Shown piece after piece: positions 48,808 through 56,476 of a stretch of 64,000 nucleotides of DNA. Position 1 is the first letter of the stretch; every line of letters starts with the position of its first letter. Source of the stretch: Rhodococcus qingshengii JCM 15477 (GTDB taxonomy: Bacteria; Actinomycetota; Actinomycetes; Mycobacteriales; Mycobacteriaceae); contig NZ_CP096563.1 of the NCBI RefSeq assembly GCF_023221595.1, positions 2,772,501-2,836,500 on the forward strand. The letters run 5' to 3'. The notes under the pieces are model-generated. The model did no database searches. It was given only the letters and a program-made list of their open reading frames with translations, and was not told the origin of the DNA. The position numbers and the translations under genes were made by a program.

Positions 48808-49569
48808 GTGTTGACTTCCGCTGTTCTCGTCCCCTCGGCGCCGTTACTCGTGCCGGAATTGTCCGGTGATTCGGCCGAGTCCGCTCAGGTGCGTGCTGCA
48901 GCGACAACCGCCGTGAGCCGGCTCGCTCACGAGGCGGTGCACTGGGTGGGCGTCGGTGTCGGCCCCGAGAATGCAGAACCCGAGAAAGCAGCAGGCGAAC
49001 TCTGGCGATCGGGCGTCGGACGTGGGCAGATCGGTACGTTCGCTGGATTCGGCGCCGATGTCCGGACGTCACTGGACGCGGATGCGGCAGGCGAACCGGT
49101 GCCATCTCTCGAACTGTGCGCCCTTGTTGCCGGCTGGTTGCGTGGCCGAACAGACGTGGAGATAACCATCGACATGCACGTCGTCAGTGCAAAGGCGTCG
49201 GCGAATGAATGTCGTGAATTCGGGCAGCAGCTGCGCAAGCAACTCGACAGCGACAACCGACCGCAAGGGCTTCTGATCGTTGCTGACGGTGCGTCCACGC
49301 TGACGGCAAAGGCGCCAGGAAGCTTCGACGAGCGCGCCGCGGGTGTGCAGTCGGCCATCGACGACGCCCTGACGGCCGGGGACCCGGAGGCGCTGCTTGC
49401 TCTCGATCCGCGGCTCTGCCGCAGTGTCGGAGCCCAGGGGCGCGCGGCGTGGCAGGTCCTGGCCGGTGTCTTTACGTGCTCGTCTCGGTCGGCCCATCCT
49501 CGCGCGACGGTCGACTACAGCGATGCGCCGTTCGGCGTCGGTTACCACGTCGGGACGTGGCGGCCGTGA
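48808..49569 (+). CDS. Class III extradiol dioxygenase-like protein (Rv2728c-like)
   Basis: A 253-residue protein beginning [20 protein letters not shown]. The overall fold resembles the LigB/AMMECR1-type class III dioxygenase superfamily, with the patterns [10 protein letters not shown] and [12 protein letters not shown]. The usual iron-binding histidines are not obvious, so catalysis is doubtful. The start is GTG 48808, with GTG 48799 possible. The stop overlaps miaA (GTGA). The position next to miaA matches an alanine-rich protein of M. tuberculosis (Rv2728c) by memory. Confidence 0.65.
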   Translation: MLTSAVLVPSAPLLVPELSGDSAESAQVRAAATTAVSRLAHEAVHWVGVGVGPENAEPEKAAGELWRSGVGRGQIGTFAGFGADVRTSLDADAAGEPVPSLELCALVAGWLRGRTDVEITIDMHVVSAKASANECREFGQQLRKQLDSDNRPQGLLIVADGASTLTAKAPGSFDERAAGVQSAIDDALTAGDPEALLALDPRLCRSVGAQGRAAWQVLAGVFTCSSRSAHPRATVDYSDAPFGVGYHVGTWRP

Positions 49570-50492
49570 ACGTCCCTGAAGAACTTCGCCCGATCGCAGT
49601 TGTCGGTCCGACAGCGTCGGGAAAGTCCGATCTCGCGTTGGCACTGGCCGAGGAATTCGGCGGTGAAATCATCAACATCGACGCGATGCAGCTCTATCGC
49701 GGCATGGATATCGGGACCGCCAAACTGACACCGGCCGAGCGCCGTGGGATTCCGCATCACCTGCTCGACGTTCTCGATGTGAAGGAGACCGCCACCGTCG
49801 CGCGTTATCAAAGCGACGCGATCGCGATCGCCGAGGATCTGATCGCGGCGGGCAAGGTTCCGGTGATCGTCGGCGGATCCATGATGTACGTCCAGTCTTT
49901 GCTCGACGAATGGTCCTTTCCGGCAACCGATCCCGAGGTTCGTGCGAAGTGGGAGGCGGTGCTCGCCGAAGGAGGGGTCGGTGCGGTGCATACGGCGCTT
50001 GTTGCTGCTGATCCGGTAGCAGCGGCGTCGATACTGCCGACGGACGGTCGGCGGATGGTTCGGGCGCTCGAGGTCGTCGAGCTGACAGGTCTGCCGTTCG
50101 CGGCCTCGGCGCCGCAGATCGGTGACCCTCGATGGGGAACCCGCATTCTCGGCGTGGATCGGGATACGGAAGAACTCGACGCCCGGATTCGGTTGCGAAC
50201 AGAGCTGATGTTTTCAGACGGACTTGTCGACGAAGTTGCCGTGCTCGTCGAGCAAGGATTGCGTGATGGCGTCACCGCGCCGCGAGCCATCGGCTACGCA
50301 CAGGTGCTCGCACATTTCGACGGTGAATACGATCTGGCCGAAGCACTCGAACGGACGTTCATCGGGACACGGCGCTATGTTCGCCGACAACGATCATGGT
50401 TCCGTCGTGACGCACGCGTGCACTGGCTCGACGGTGCCGATCCGGAGCTGCCCAACTCCGCCTTCGCGGCGCTCGCAGATCGCGGTCTGTAA
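49566..50492 (+). CDS. miaA: tRNA dimethylallyltransferase
   Basis: A 308-residue enzyme that transfers a dimethylallyl group to A37 of tRNAs reading UNN codons. The P-loop [11 protein letters not shown] is at residues 14-24, followed by [20 protein letters not shown] and the [12 protein letters not shown] block. The C-terminal [20 protein letters not shown] and [20 protein letters not shown] are diagnostic. The GTG overlaps the stop of the previous gene, suggesting coupling. It supplies the substrate for MiaB. Confidence 0.95.
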   Translation: MNVPEELRPIAVVGPTASGKSDLALALAEEFGGEIINIDAMQLYRGMDIGTAKLTPAERRGIPHHLLDVLDVKETATVARYQSDAIAIAEDLIAAGKVPVIVGGSMMYVQSLLDEWSFPATDPEVRAKWEAVLAEGGVGAVHTALVAADPVAAASILPTDGRRMVRALEVVELTGLPFAASAPQIGDPRWGTRILGVDRDTEELDARIRLRTELMFSDGLVDEVAVLVEQGLRDGVTAPRAIGYAQVLAHFDGEYDLAEALERTFIGTRRYVRRQRSWFRRDARVHWLDGADPELPNSAFAALADRGL

Positions 50493-50508
50493 CACGATCG
50501 AGCGGATC

Positions 50509-50527
50509 AGCTATCTTACAGTTAGCT
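50509..50527 (+). promoter_or_regulatory. AT-rich inverted repeat before the sortase-like gene
   Basis: AGCTA (50509-50513) and TAGCT (50523-50527) flank a 9-base spacer that holds a -10-like TACAGT. Two copies of TTTCGCGA (50529 and 50545) follow 16 bases apart. It may be a regulated promoter. Confidence 0.4.
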
Positions 50528-50576
50528 ATTTCGCGATCGATCGGTTTCGCGAGCGATGAACTGGAGGTCAACGAGC

Positions 50577-51248
50577 ATGGCGCAGACCGCGGCGCACGCG
50601 CATCCGAAACGTCGACGCGCGGGTCGGCTACCGCTGGTTCTTCTGCTCGTCACATTTCTCACGGTCGGCGGGGTACTGATCTACTTTGCGGTGAGTGCGG
50701 CCGGGAAGCCCATCAGCGCACCTGTTCCCGAAGCGCCCTTCGATGTGGGAGCCCCAACCGATCCAGGGGCGAGTTGGGCGCCTGCGCCAACGGGTCTGCC
50801 GCCGAACACGCTCGCGATTCCCGATCTGGATGTGCGAGCCGACATCGTGACCAGTGGGTTCGGCGCCAACCGCGGAATGATCCTTCCGCATCCTGACAAG
50901 GTTTCGCATTTCACCAACGGCGTGCAGTTCGGATCTTCGGAGGGTACCAATCTTGTTGCCGGCCACGTCGACGACGGTGACCGCACGCACGGCGCCTTGT
51001 GGGCGCTGCACCAGATGAAGCCTGGAACACCGATCTATGTCAGTGACGACACCGGAACGATGTTCACCTATCACGCAGCGAGCCTGAAGTTGTACGAAAA
51101 GGTGGCTTTGCCTGCGGAGTTCTTCTCCGAATCCGGTGCGCCCAGGCTTGTCCTGGTGACCTGCGGCGGCGCAACCGTGCCCGACCCCTCGTTGCCGTCT
51201 GGATTCACGTACGAACAGAACGTCGTGGTCACCGCGTCACCTGCGTAA
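50577..51248 (+). CDS. Class F-like sortase domain protein, catalytic Arg not evident
   Basis: A 223-residue protein with a basic N-terminus, one transmembrane helix at about 18-40, a Pro-rich stalk, and a sortase fold. The catalytic His is H130 in [12 protein letters not shown] and Cys is C195 in [11 protein letters not shown]. After this cysteine there is no arginine at all; the usual tyrosine-arginine-x-asparagine strand is replaced by YEQNVVV. Sortases join LPXTG-type proteins to the cell wall using His-Cys-Arg. GGAGG lies 10 bases before ATG 50577. No LPXTG substrate is seen nearby. Confidence 0.82.
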   Translation: MAQTAAHAHPKRRRAGRLPLVLLLVTFLTVGGVLIYFAVSAAGKPISAPVPEAPFDVGAPTDPGASWAPAPTGLPPNTLAIPDLDVRADIVTSGFGANRGMILPHPDKVSHFTNGVQFGSSEGTNLVAGHVDDGDRTHGALWALHQMKPGTPIYVSDDTGTMFTYHAASLKLYEKVALPAEFFSESGAPRLVLVTCGGATVPDPSLPSGFTYEQNVVVTASPA

Positions 51249-51267
51249 GTCGCTCGGTAGGTCCGGA

Positions 51268-51273
51268 TAGGAT
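51268..51273 (+). promoter_or_regulatory. -10 element for a leaderless dapF transcript
   Basis: TAGGAT ends exactly 7 bases before ATG 51281, indicating a leaderless start. This favours 51281 over the ATG at 51272, which would overlap the hexamer itself. Confidence 0.6.
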
Positions 51274-51280
51274 GGCGACC

Positions 51281-52150
51281 ATGGATTTCAGTAAGGGCCA
51301 CGGCACGCAGAACGACTTCGTTGTTCTCCCTGACCTCGACGTTCGGATCGATCTCGAGTCGGCGCGAGTTTCAGCGTTGTGTGATCGTCAGCGTGGCCTC
51401 GGCGCCGACGGCATCCTTCGTGTCGCCCGGGCAGGCGCACTTGCGGACGCGGGCGTGCTCGGTGCGCTGCCCGACGGCGTCGCTGCCGAAGACTGGTTCA
51501 TGGACTACCGCAACAGCGACGGCTCCATCGCCGAGATGTGCGGAAACGGCGTTCGGGTATTCGCCCACTATCTCAAGGCCTCGGGCTTGGAGAGCAAGGA
51601 CGAGTTCGTGGTCGGCAGCCGCGCCGGAGCGCGTCCGGTCGTGGTGCACGGCTACGACGCCACACATGGTGACGTGACTGTGGCGATGGGCCCGATCAAG
51701 GACCTCGGCACCAGTTCGGCAACAATCGACGGCCGCGTCTTCGCCGGCGTCGGCATCGACGTCGGTAATCCGCATTTGGCGTGTGTCGACGAGCACGTGA
51801 CGGCAGAAGTTTTGAGTGCGCTCGATTTGAGTGTTTCTCCGGGCTTCGATCCCGGGTTCTTCCCGCACGGGGTCAACATCGAGATCGTGACGCCGATCCA
51901 CGACGGTGGGGTCCACATGCGCGTACACGAGCGTGGTGTGGGCGAGACTCGTTCCTGCGGAACCGGAACGGTCGCAGCGGCGGCCGCGGCGCTGAGGTAC
52001 GACGGCCGCGATGAAGGCTCGGTACTGGTGCGCGTGCTCGGTGGCGAGGTGCAGGTCACCGTCGAAGGCGGCAAAGGGTCGTTGCGGGGGCCCTCGGTTC
52101 TGGTGGCGAACGGGACGATCAGCGATGCCTGGTGGCAATCGCTCGTGTGA
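51281..52150 (+). CDS. dapF: Diaminopimelate epimerase
   Basis: A 289-residue PLP-independent epimerase that interconverts LL- and meso-diaminopimelate for peptidoglycan and lysine. The two catalytic cysteines are C87 ([14 protein letters not shown]) and C226 ([11 protein letters not shown]). [13 protein letters not shown] is the N-terminal signature. ATG 51281 was chosen from the -10 spacing and because it gives the family length; a start at 51272 adds only three residues. It is followed by hflX, as in mycobacteria. Confidence 0.95.
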   Translation: MDFSKGHGTQNDFVVLPDLDVRIDLESARVSALCDRQRGLGADGILRVARAGALADAGVLGALPDGVAAEDWFMDYRNSDGSIAEMCGNGVRVFAHYLKASGLESKDEFVVGSRAGARPVVVHGYDATHGDVTVAMGPIKDLGTSSATIDGRVFAGVGIDVGNPHLACVDEHVTAEVLSALDLSVSPGFDPGFFPHGVNIEIVTPIHDGGVHMRVHERGVGETRSCGTGTVAAAAAALRYDGRDEGSVLVRVLGGEVQVTVEGGKGSLRGPSVLVANGTISDAWWQSLV

Positions 52151-52161
52151 TATCGCCCGCG

Positions 52162-52229
52162 GGAAATACGCCTGCAGGAAATACGGATGCACCGTGGCCA
52201 GGTTTCGTGGGACCATGGATCTTGTATGA
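52162..52229 (+). other. hflX leader with a 9-bp repeat and a four-codon mini-ORF
   Basis: GGAAATACG occurs at 52162 and 52177, 15 bases apart. The mini-ORF ATG GAT CTT GTA TGA (52215-52229) has its stop overlapping the hflX ATG, which could couple translation. An in-frame hflX ATG at 52187 with AGGAA upstream offers an alternative longer start. Confidence 0.45.
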
Positions 52230-53701
52230 CGAACACACATGAAAACGAAGAGTCCACCGCTCACGAGCAGTCCGAGTACGCGCAAGCCGAATACACGGCA
52301 GCGTCCGCATCGGGCAACCCGTCGACCGGTGAGATGCAACTCGCAGATCGCGGCGCCCTGCGCCGCGTGGCCGGTCTGTCGACCGAGCTCGAGGACGTCA
52401 CCGAAGTCGAGTACCGCCAGCTTCGACTCGAAAGAGTTGTCCTGGTCGGCGTCTGGACGCAGGGAACTGCCGAGCAGGCCGAGGCGAGCATGACCGAGTT
52501 GGCCGCACTTGCCGAGACGGCCGGCTCCGAGGTCCTCGAAGGACTGGTTCAGCGCCGCGACAAACCTGACGCTGCCACCTACATCGGTTCCGGCAAGGCG
52601 CAGGAACTGCGCGAAGTAGTCCTGGCGACCGGCGCCGACACCGTCGTCTGCGACGGTGAGCTGACGCCGGCGCAGCTCACGGCGCTGGAGAAGATCGTCA
52701 AGGTCAAGGTCATCGACCGGACAGCTCTCATTCTCGACATCTTTGCTCAGCACGCCACTTCGCGTGAGGGTAAGGCGCAGGTCGCTTTTGCTCAGATGGA
52801 GTACATGCTCCCGCGTCTGCGTGGTTGGGGCGAGTCGATGTCGCGCCAGGCCGGTGGCCGTGCCGGCAGTAACGGCGGTGTGGGCCTGCGTGGTCCCGGT
52901 GAGACGAAAATCGAGACGGACCGCCGCCGTATTCGTGAGCGCATGGCAAAACTACGCCGCGAGATCAAGGGCATGAAGGCCGCTCGCGACACCAAGCGCA
53001 CACGTCGATTGCAGAGCGACATCCCGTCGATCGCCATCGTCGGATACACCAACGCGGGCAAATCGAGTCTGCTCAATTCGCTCACCGGATCGGGTGTGCT
53101 CGTGGAGAACGCGTTGTTCGCCACCTTGGACCCGACCACTCGCCGCGCAGCACTCGACGACGGCCGCGAGTACGTTCTCACCGACACGGTCGGCTTCGTG
53201 CGACACCTGCCGACTCAGTTGGTCGAGGCATTCCGCTCGACTCTCGAGGAAGTGACCGACGCAGATCTGCTGCTGCACGTCGTCGACGGTTCGGATCCGT
53301 TGCCGACAGAACAGATCAAGGCTGTGCGGGAAGTCGTCACCGATGTTCTGCGCGAGACGGATTCGAAGGCTCCGCCGGAGTTGATCGTGGTCAACAAGAT
53401 CGACGCGGCAGATCCGGTTACGTTGACGCAACTACGTGGTCTGTTGCCTGGTGCCGTGTTCGTCTCGGCGCGTACGGGTGAGGGAATCGCCGAACTAAGA
53501 GCACATCTCAGCGAGGTGCTGGTTCGGCCGGAGGTCGAGGTCGACGTGCTGGTGCCGTACACGCGCGGTGACTTGATGGCTCGAATCCACTCGGACGGAA
53601 CGATTTTGGAATCGACTCACGAAGAGGCGGGAACGCGGGTGCACGCACGTGTGCCACAGATGTTGGCCTCGGCATTGGTCGAGTACGCACCGAGTGCGTA
53701 G
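52226..53701 (+). CDS. hflX: GTPase HflX
   Basis: A 491-residue ribosome-associated GTPase that rescues stalled or heat-damaged ribosomes. The N-terminal HflX domain has DAATYIGSGKAQEL and the glycine-rich GGRAGSNGGVGLRGPGETKI linker. The G domain has G1 GYTNAGKSSLLN near residue 273, G3 DTVGFVRHLPTQLVEAF and G4 VVNKID. A polar N-terminal extension of about 55 residues precedes the family domain. A longer start at 52187 (504 residues) is possible. The stop overlaps the next gene by 8 bp. Confidence 0.94.
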   Translation: MTNTHENEESTAHEQSEYAQAEYTAASASGNPSTGEMQLADRGALRRVAGLSTELEDVTEVEYRQLRLERVVLVGVWTQGTAEQAEASMTELAALAETAGSEVLEGLVQRRDKPDAATYIGSGKAQELREVVLATGADTVVCDGELTPAQLTALEKIVKVKVIDRTALILDIFAQHATSREGKAQVAFAQMEYMLPRLRGWGESMSRQAGGRAGSNGGVGLRGPGETKIETDRRRIRERMAKLRREIKGMKAARDTKRTRRLQSDIPSIAIVGYTNAGKSSLLNSLTGSGVLVENALFATLDPTTRRAALDDGREYVLTDTVGFVRHLPTQLVEAFRSTLEEVTDADLLLHVVDGSDPLPTEQIKAVREVVTDVLRETDSKAPPELIVVNKIDAADPVTLTQLRGLLPGAVFVSARTGEGIAELRAHLSEVLVRPEVEVDVLVPYTRGDLMARIHSDGTILESTHEEAGTRVHARVPQMLASALVEYAPSA

Positions 53702-54701
53702 TTTCGGGGCCGTGGTCGCGGTGATTGCTGCGACTACGGCAACCGCACTGCTTCCCGGAGCGCTCGCACAGGCGTCGTCGTTCGAACCGAGCGAGTTCGC
53801 CCCACTCTGTACGCCTACCGATCCTGCGCTCCAGGAGTTGTCGGGGATGGTCGTCGTCGACGATCGGATCTACGCGATGGGCGACGGCGGCAGTGACGAC
53901 TTCGTATTCGAAATGGACCTGAACTGTGTTGTCCAGAAACAGATTCCGGTCCCGATAGATCCTTACGACGTCGAAGATCTTGCGGTGAGTGGGCGAACGC
54001 TCGTTCTGTCGGACACCGGTGACAACCTCCGGACCCGCGAAACAGTGGCGTTCATCACGATGGACCTCGATTCCGGTGACGGTACGTTGCACCGCCTCAC
54101 GTACCCGGACGGTGCGCACGACACCGAGTCGATACTGCTCGACCCCGACGGCCACGTTTTTGTCGTGACCAAGGAATTGTTCGGCGAGAGCAGTGTCTAC
54201 ACACCGATCGGGGATCAGAAACTGAGTGACTTGGCGCAGCCCGGCCCGACGCCGCTCGAGCGCGTCGGAGCCGTGTCCCTCGGACCGGAGAAGCCCGTGT
54301 CGGTGATGTTCACCGGGGGAGCGGTGTCGTCGGACGGTTCGGCGATCGCACTTCGGAGTTACTCCGACCTGTACCTGTACGAAGTCGTGGACGGCGGAAT
54401 CGGCGCGACGCTCACCGGTACCGAACCGCTGCGGATCCCGCTCCCGAAGGAGCCTCAGGGTGAGGCGGTGGCATTCAACGATGCGGGCGATGTTCTGATC
54501 GGTTCGGAATCTGCCGGCGGAGCGTTGCCTCCGGTGTACGTGATGCGAGCGCTCGTGGACGCGACAGAAGCGACGGCTGACTCGTCTGCCGGTTCGGTCG
54601 GTGTCGGGGTCGATCCGTGGACATTCGTGTGGGCCGGGTTGGTCGCGGCAGGATGTGCGATCGGGGGCGCGGCATTCGTGAGATTTCGACGACGCCGCTG
54701 A
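53694..54701 (+). CDS. Secreted/membrane-anchored protein, possible beta-propeller (Rv2721c-like)
   Basis: A 335-residue protein with a signal peptide (VRSFGAVVAVIAATTATALL, cleavage near ALAQASS) and a C-terminal helix (WTFVWAGLVAAGCAIGGAAF) followed by RFRRRR. The ectodomain has repeated strand motifs (DRIYAMGDGGSDD, LVLSDTGDNLRTRETVAFIT, HVFVVTKELFG) suggesting a beta-propeller. The anchor and Arg tail look like a sorting signal, yet no LPXTG is present before it. GTG 53694 lies inside the hflX end (8 bp overlap). Function unknown; M. tuberculosis has Rv2721c near hflX. Confidence 0.7.
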   Translation: MRSFGAVVAVIAATTATALLPGALAQASSFEPSEFAPLCTPTDPALQELSGMVVVDDRIYAMGDGGSDDFVFEMDLNCVVQKQIPVPIDPYDVEDLAVSGRTLVLSDTGDNLRTRETVAFITMDLDSGDGTLHRLTYPDGAHDTESILLDPDGHVFVVTKELFGESSVYTPIGDQKLSDLAQPGPTPLERVGAVSLGPEKPVSVMFTGGAVSSDGSAIALRSYSDLYLYEVVDGGIGATLTGTEPLRIPLPKEPQGEAVAFNDAGDVLIGSESAGGALPPVYVMRALVDATEATADSSAGSVGVGVDPWTFVWAGLVAAGCAIGGAAFVRFRRRR

Positions 54702-54738
54702 TTCCCGATAATTCCACGAATTCGCAGACCGACGGTAG

Positions 54739-56082
54739 ATGTGGATACTGGAACGAATGCACGGGCATCAACTCCTGACGCGGCTCTCGCGTATGTCACT
54801 CGAGCACGGACACATCACCGCAGCGCTGCTCGTGGGTTCCGTCATCGTCGGCGTCGGCACGTTGCTTCTGCTTCGGTGGTTGCCGCGTAGGGCCGCGTTG
54901 GTCGCGCTAGGTCTGTCAGTGCTCGGATCAGCCACCGGTGCGACGTTCGTGTGGCTCAGCTTTCGGCCGCTGCCCGCGCAGCTACCGGCGTCGAATTTTG
55001 TCTGGATAGCGCTGGCGATGTTCGGAGTCATCGGCGCCGCACTCGTTCTCCTTCGGCGCCCAGGGCTTGCGCGTGGCCTTTCGGTGACGGCATTCGCCGG
55101 GCTGGCCGCGATCGTCGCAGTAGGTCAGGTCAACGCGCAGACCGGCACCTATCCCACACTCGGCTCACTGGTCGGGCACTGGCCGGTGGGCTCGGTCGAG
55201 AACGTTGCCTTCGATTCGCTCCCCGGGGCCGAACCTTGGGTTCAACGGGGACTGCCCACCGAAACTCATTGGCAGGTTCCGGTGCGGATGCCGAGCAACG
55301 GTGTCGTGACGGAAGCGGCGATTCCAGGAAACGTTTCGGGATTCGACGCGAGGCCTGCGACGCTGTATCTCCCGCCGGCCTATCTTGCCGATCCGCGTGC
55401 CGAGTTGCCCGTACTGGTGTTGGTGGCGGGTGAGCCCGGCAGCCCCAGCGACTGGCTGGACAGTGGCCGGCTCGCGACCACCGTCGACGCCTATGCGTCG
55501 AGGCATTTCGGGCTTGCTCCCGTCGTGGTGGTGCCCGACGCGTTGGGGGACTACGACGCCAACCCCGGCTGCATGGATTCTGCCCTCGGCAACGTCGCGA
55601 CGTATCTGGACCAGGACGTCCCGAACTGGATCGAATCGAACCTTCAAGTGAATCCGGACGCTGCGCAATGGGCTATCGGTGGGTTCTCCTACGGCGGGAC
55701 ATGCGCGATCGAGATGGCCGTGAACTTCCCGGACCGATACCCGTCGTTCCTGGACTTCTCCGGGCAGGACGAACCGTCGACCGGTGATCACGAGGACACC
55801 GTGGCGGCCATGTTCGACGGTGACGAAAGCGCGTTCGACGCGGTCAACGCCCGAGACCTGATGGCGCAGAATCGGTATCCGCAGTTGTCGGGTGTATTTG
55901 TCGCGGGTGAGGACGACGACATCTACCGCCCTCAGCAGGAGATCATGTTCGAGGCTGCACGCGCCGCCGACATGAACGTGGACTACTACACCCTTCCCGG
56001 CGGGCACTCGGGTGATGTGTGGGGCACTGCTCTGGAACTCGAAATGGACTGGCTGGGCCGGACACTCGCACTGACTCCGTGA
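54739..56082 (+). CDS. Membrane-embedded alpha/beta-hydrolase (esterase D-like)
   Basis: A 447-residue protein with about four N-terminal transmembrane helices (about 28-132) and an extracellular esterase domain. The nucleophile elbow is GGFSYGGTCA with S317; the late GGHSGDVWGT supplies the histidine and an acidic residue is in VAGEDDDIYR. The domain resembles Esterase D/mycolyltransferase-type (antigen 85 related) hydrolases. ATG 54739 is used, with ATG 54757 as an alternative. Four-helix plus esterase proteins are frequent in mycolata; the substrate is unknown but the cell envelope is likely. Confidence 0.82.
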   Translation: MWILERMHGHQLLTRLSRMSLEHGHITAALLVGSVIVGVGTLLLLRWLPRRAALVALGLSVLGSATGATFVWLSFRPLPAQLPASNFVWIALAMFGVIGAALVLLRRPGLARGLSVTAFAGLAAIVAVGQVNAQTGTYPTLGSLVGHWPVGSVENVAFDSLPGAEPWVQRGLPTETHWQVPVRMPSNGVVTEAAIPGNVSGFDARPATLYLPPAYLADPRAELPVLVLVAGEPGSPSDWLDSGRLATTVDAYASRHFGLAPVVVVPDALGDYDANPGCMDSALGNVATYLDQDVPNWIESNLQVNPDAAQWAIGGFSYGGTCAIEMAVNFPDRYPSFLDFSGQDEPSTGDHEDTVAAMFDGDESAFDAVNARDLMAQNRYPQLSGVFVAGEDDDIYRPQQEIMFEAARAADMNVDYYTLPGGHSGDVWGTALELEMDWLGRTLALTP

Positions 56083-56095
56083 GAGTGTCCGGCCC
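56055..56095. terminator. Long hairpin at the convergent esterase/ptsH ends
   Basis: GGGCCGGACACTC (56055-56067) and GAGTGTCCGGCCC (56083-56095) are perfect 13-base arms around a 15-base spacer. The left arm is in the last codons of the esterase gene. No T-run follows, so terminator strength is uncertain. Confidence 0.7.
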
Positions 56096-56121
56096 GCTAC
56101 ACAGCACCGACTGACATCGGG

Positions 56122-56379
56122 TCAGGCGTCGAGATCAGCGGCTACCAGCTCGGCGACCTTGGCGAGTGCGTCGGCGTCGTCGGACTCGATGGTTACTTCG
56201 GTGTCCTTGGCGGCTCCGAGCGTCATGATCATCAGTGCCGACCCTGCATCCACCGGTTCGCCGTCGGCGACTGCGAGGGTGACCGTGGCGCCGGAGGCTC
56301 CGACTGCTTCGGCGATGAGAGCGGCGGGGCGGGCGTGGAGGCCGACTGCGGAACCGACGGCAACTGTCTTGCTGGGCAT
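56122..56379 (-). CDS. ptsH: Phosphocarrier protein HPr
   Basis: An 85-residue HPr of the phosphotransferase system. The phosphorylated histidine is H15 in VGLHARPAALIAE, and S47 is in the DAGSALMIM segment. It carries phosphate from EI (ptsI, 60516) to the fructose permease. AGGAGATC precedes ATG 56379. It follows fruA by 97 bp in the same direction, so it is probably the last gene of the fru operon. Confidence 0.95.
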   Translation of the reverse strand: MPSKTVAVGSAVGLHARPAALIAEAVGASGATVTLAVADGEPVDAGSALMIMTLGAAKDTEVTIESDDADALAKVAELVAADLDA

Positions 56380-56476
56380 GGGATCTCCTCGTTGTAGAAC
56401 TGTCGTTGCGGACGTTATGGGGTGTTCGGGCAGATCTGGTGACTCAGGTGGTGACTGCAGTGTTGCCTGCTGTCGA

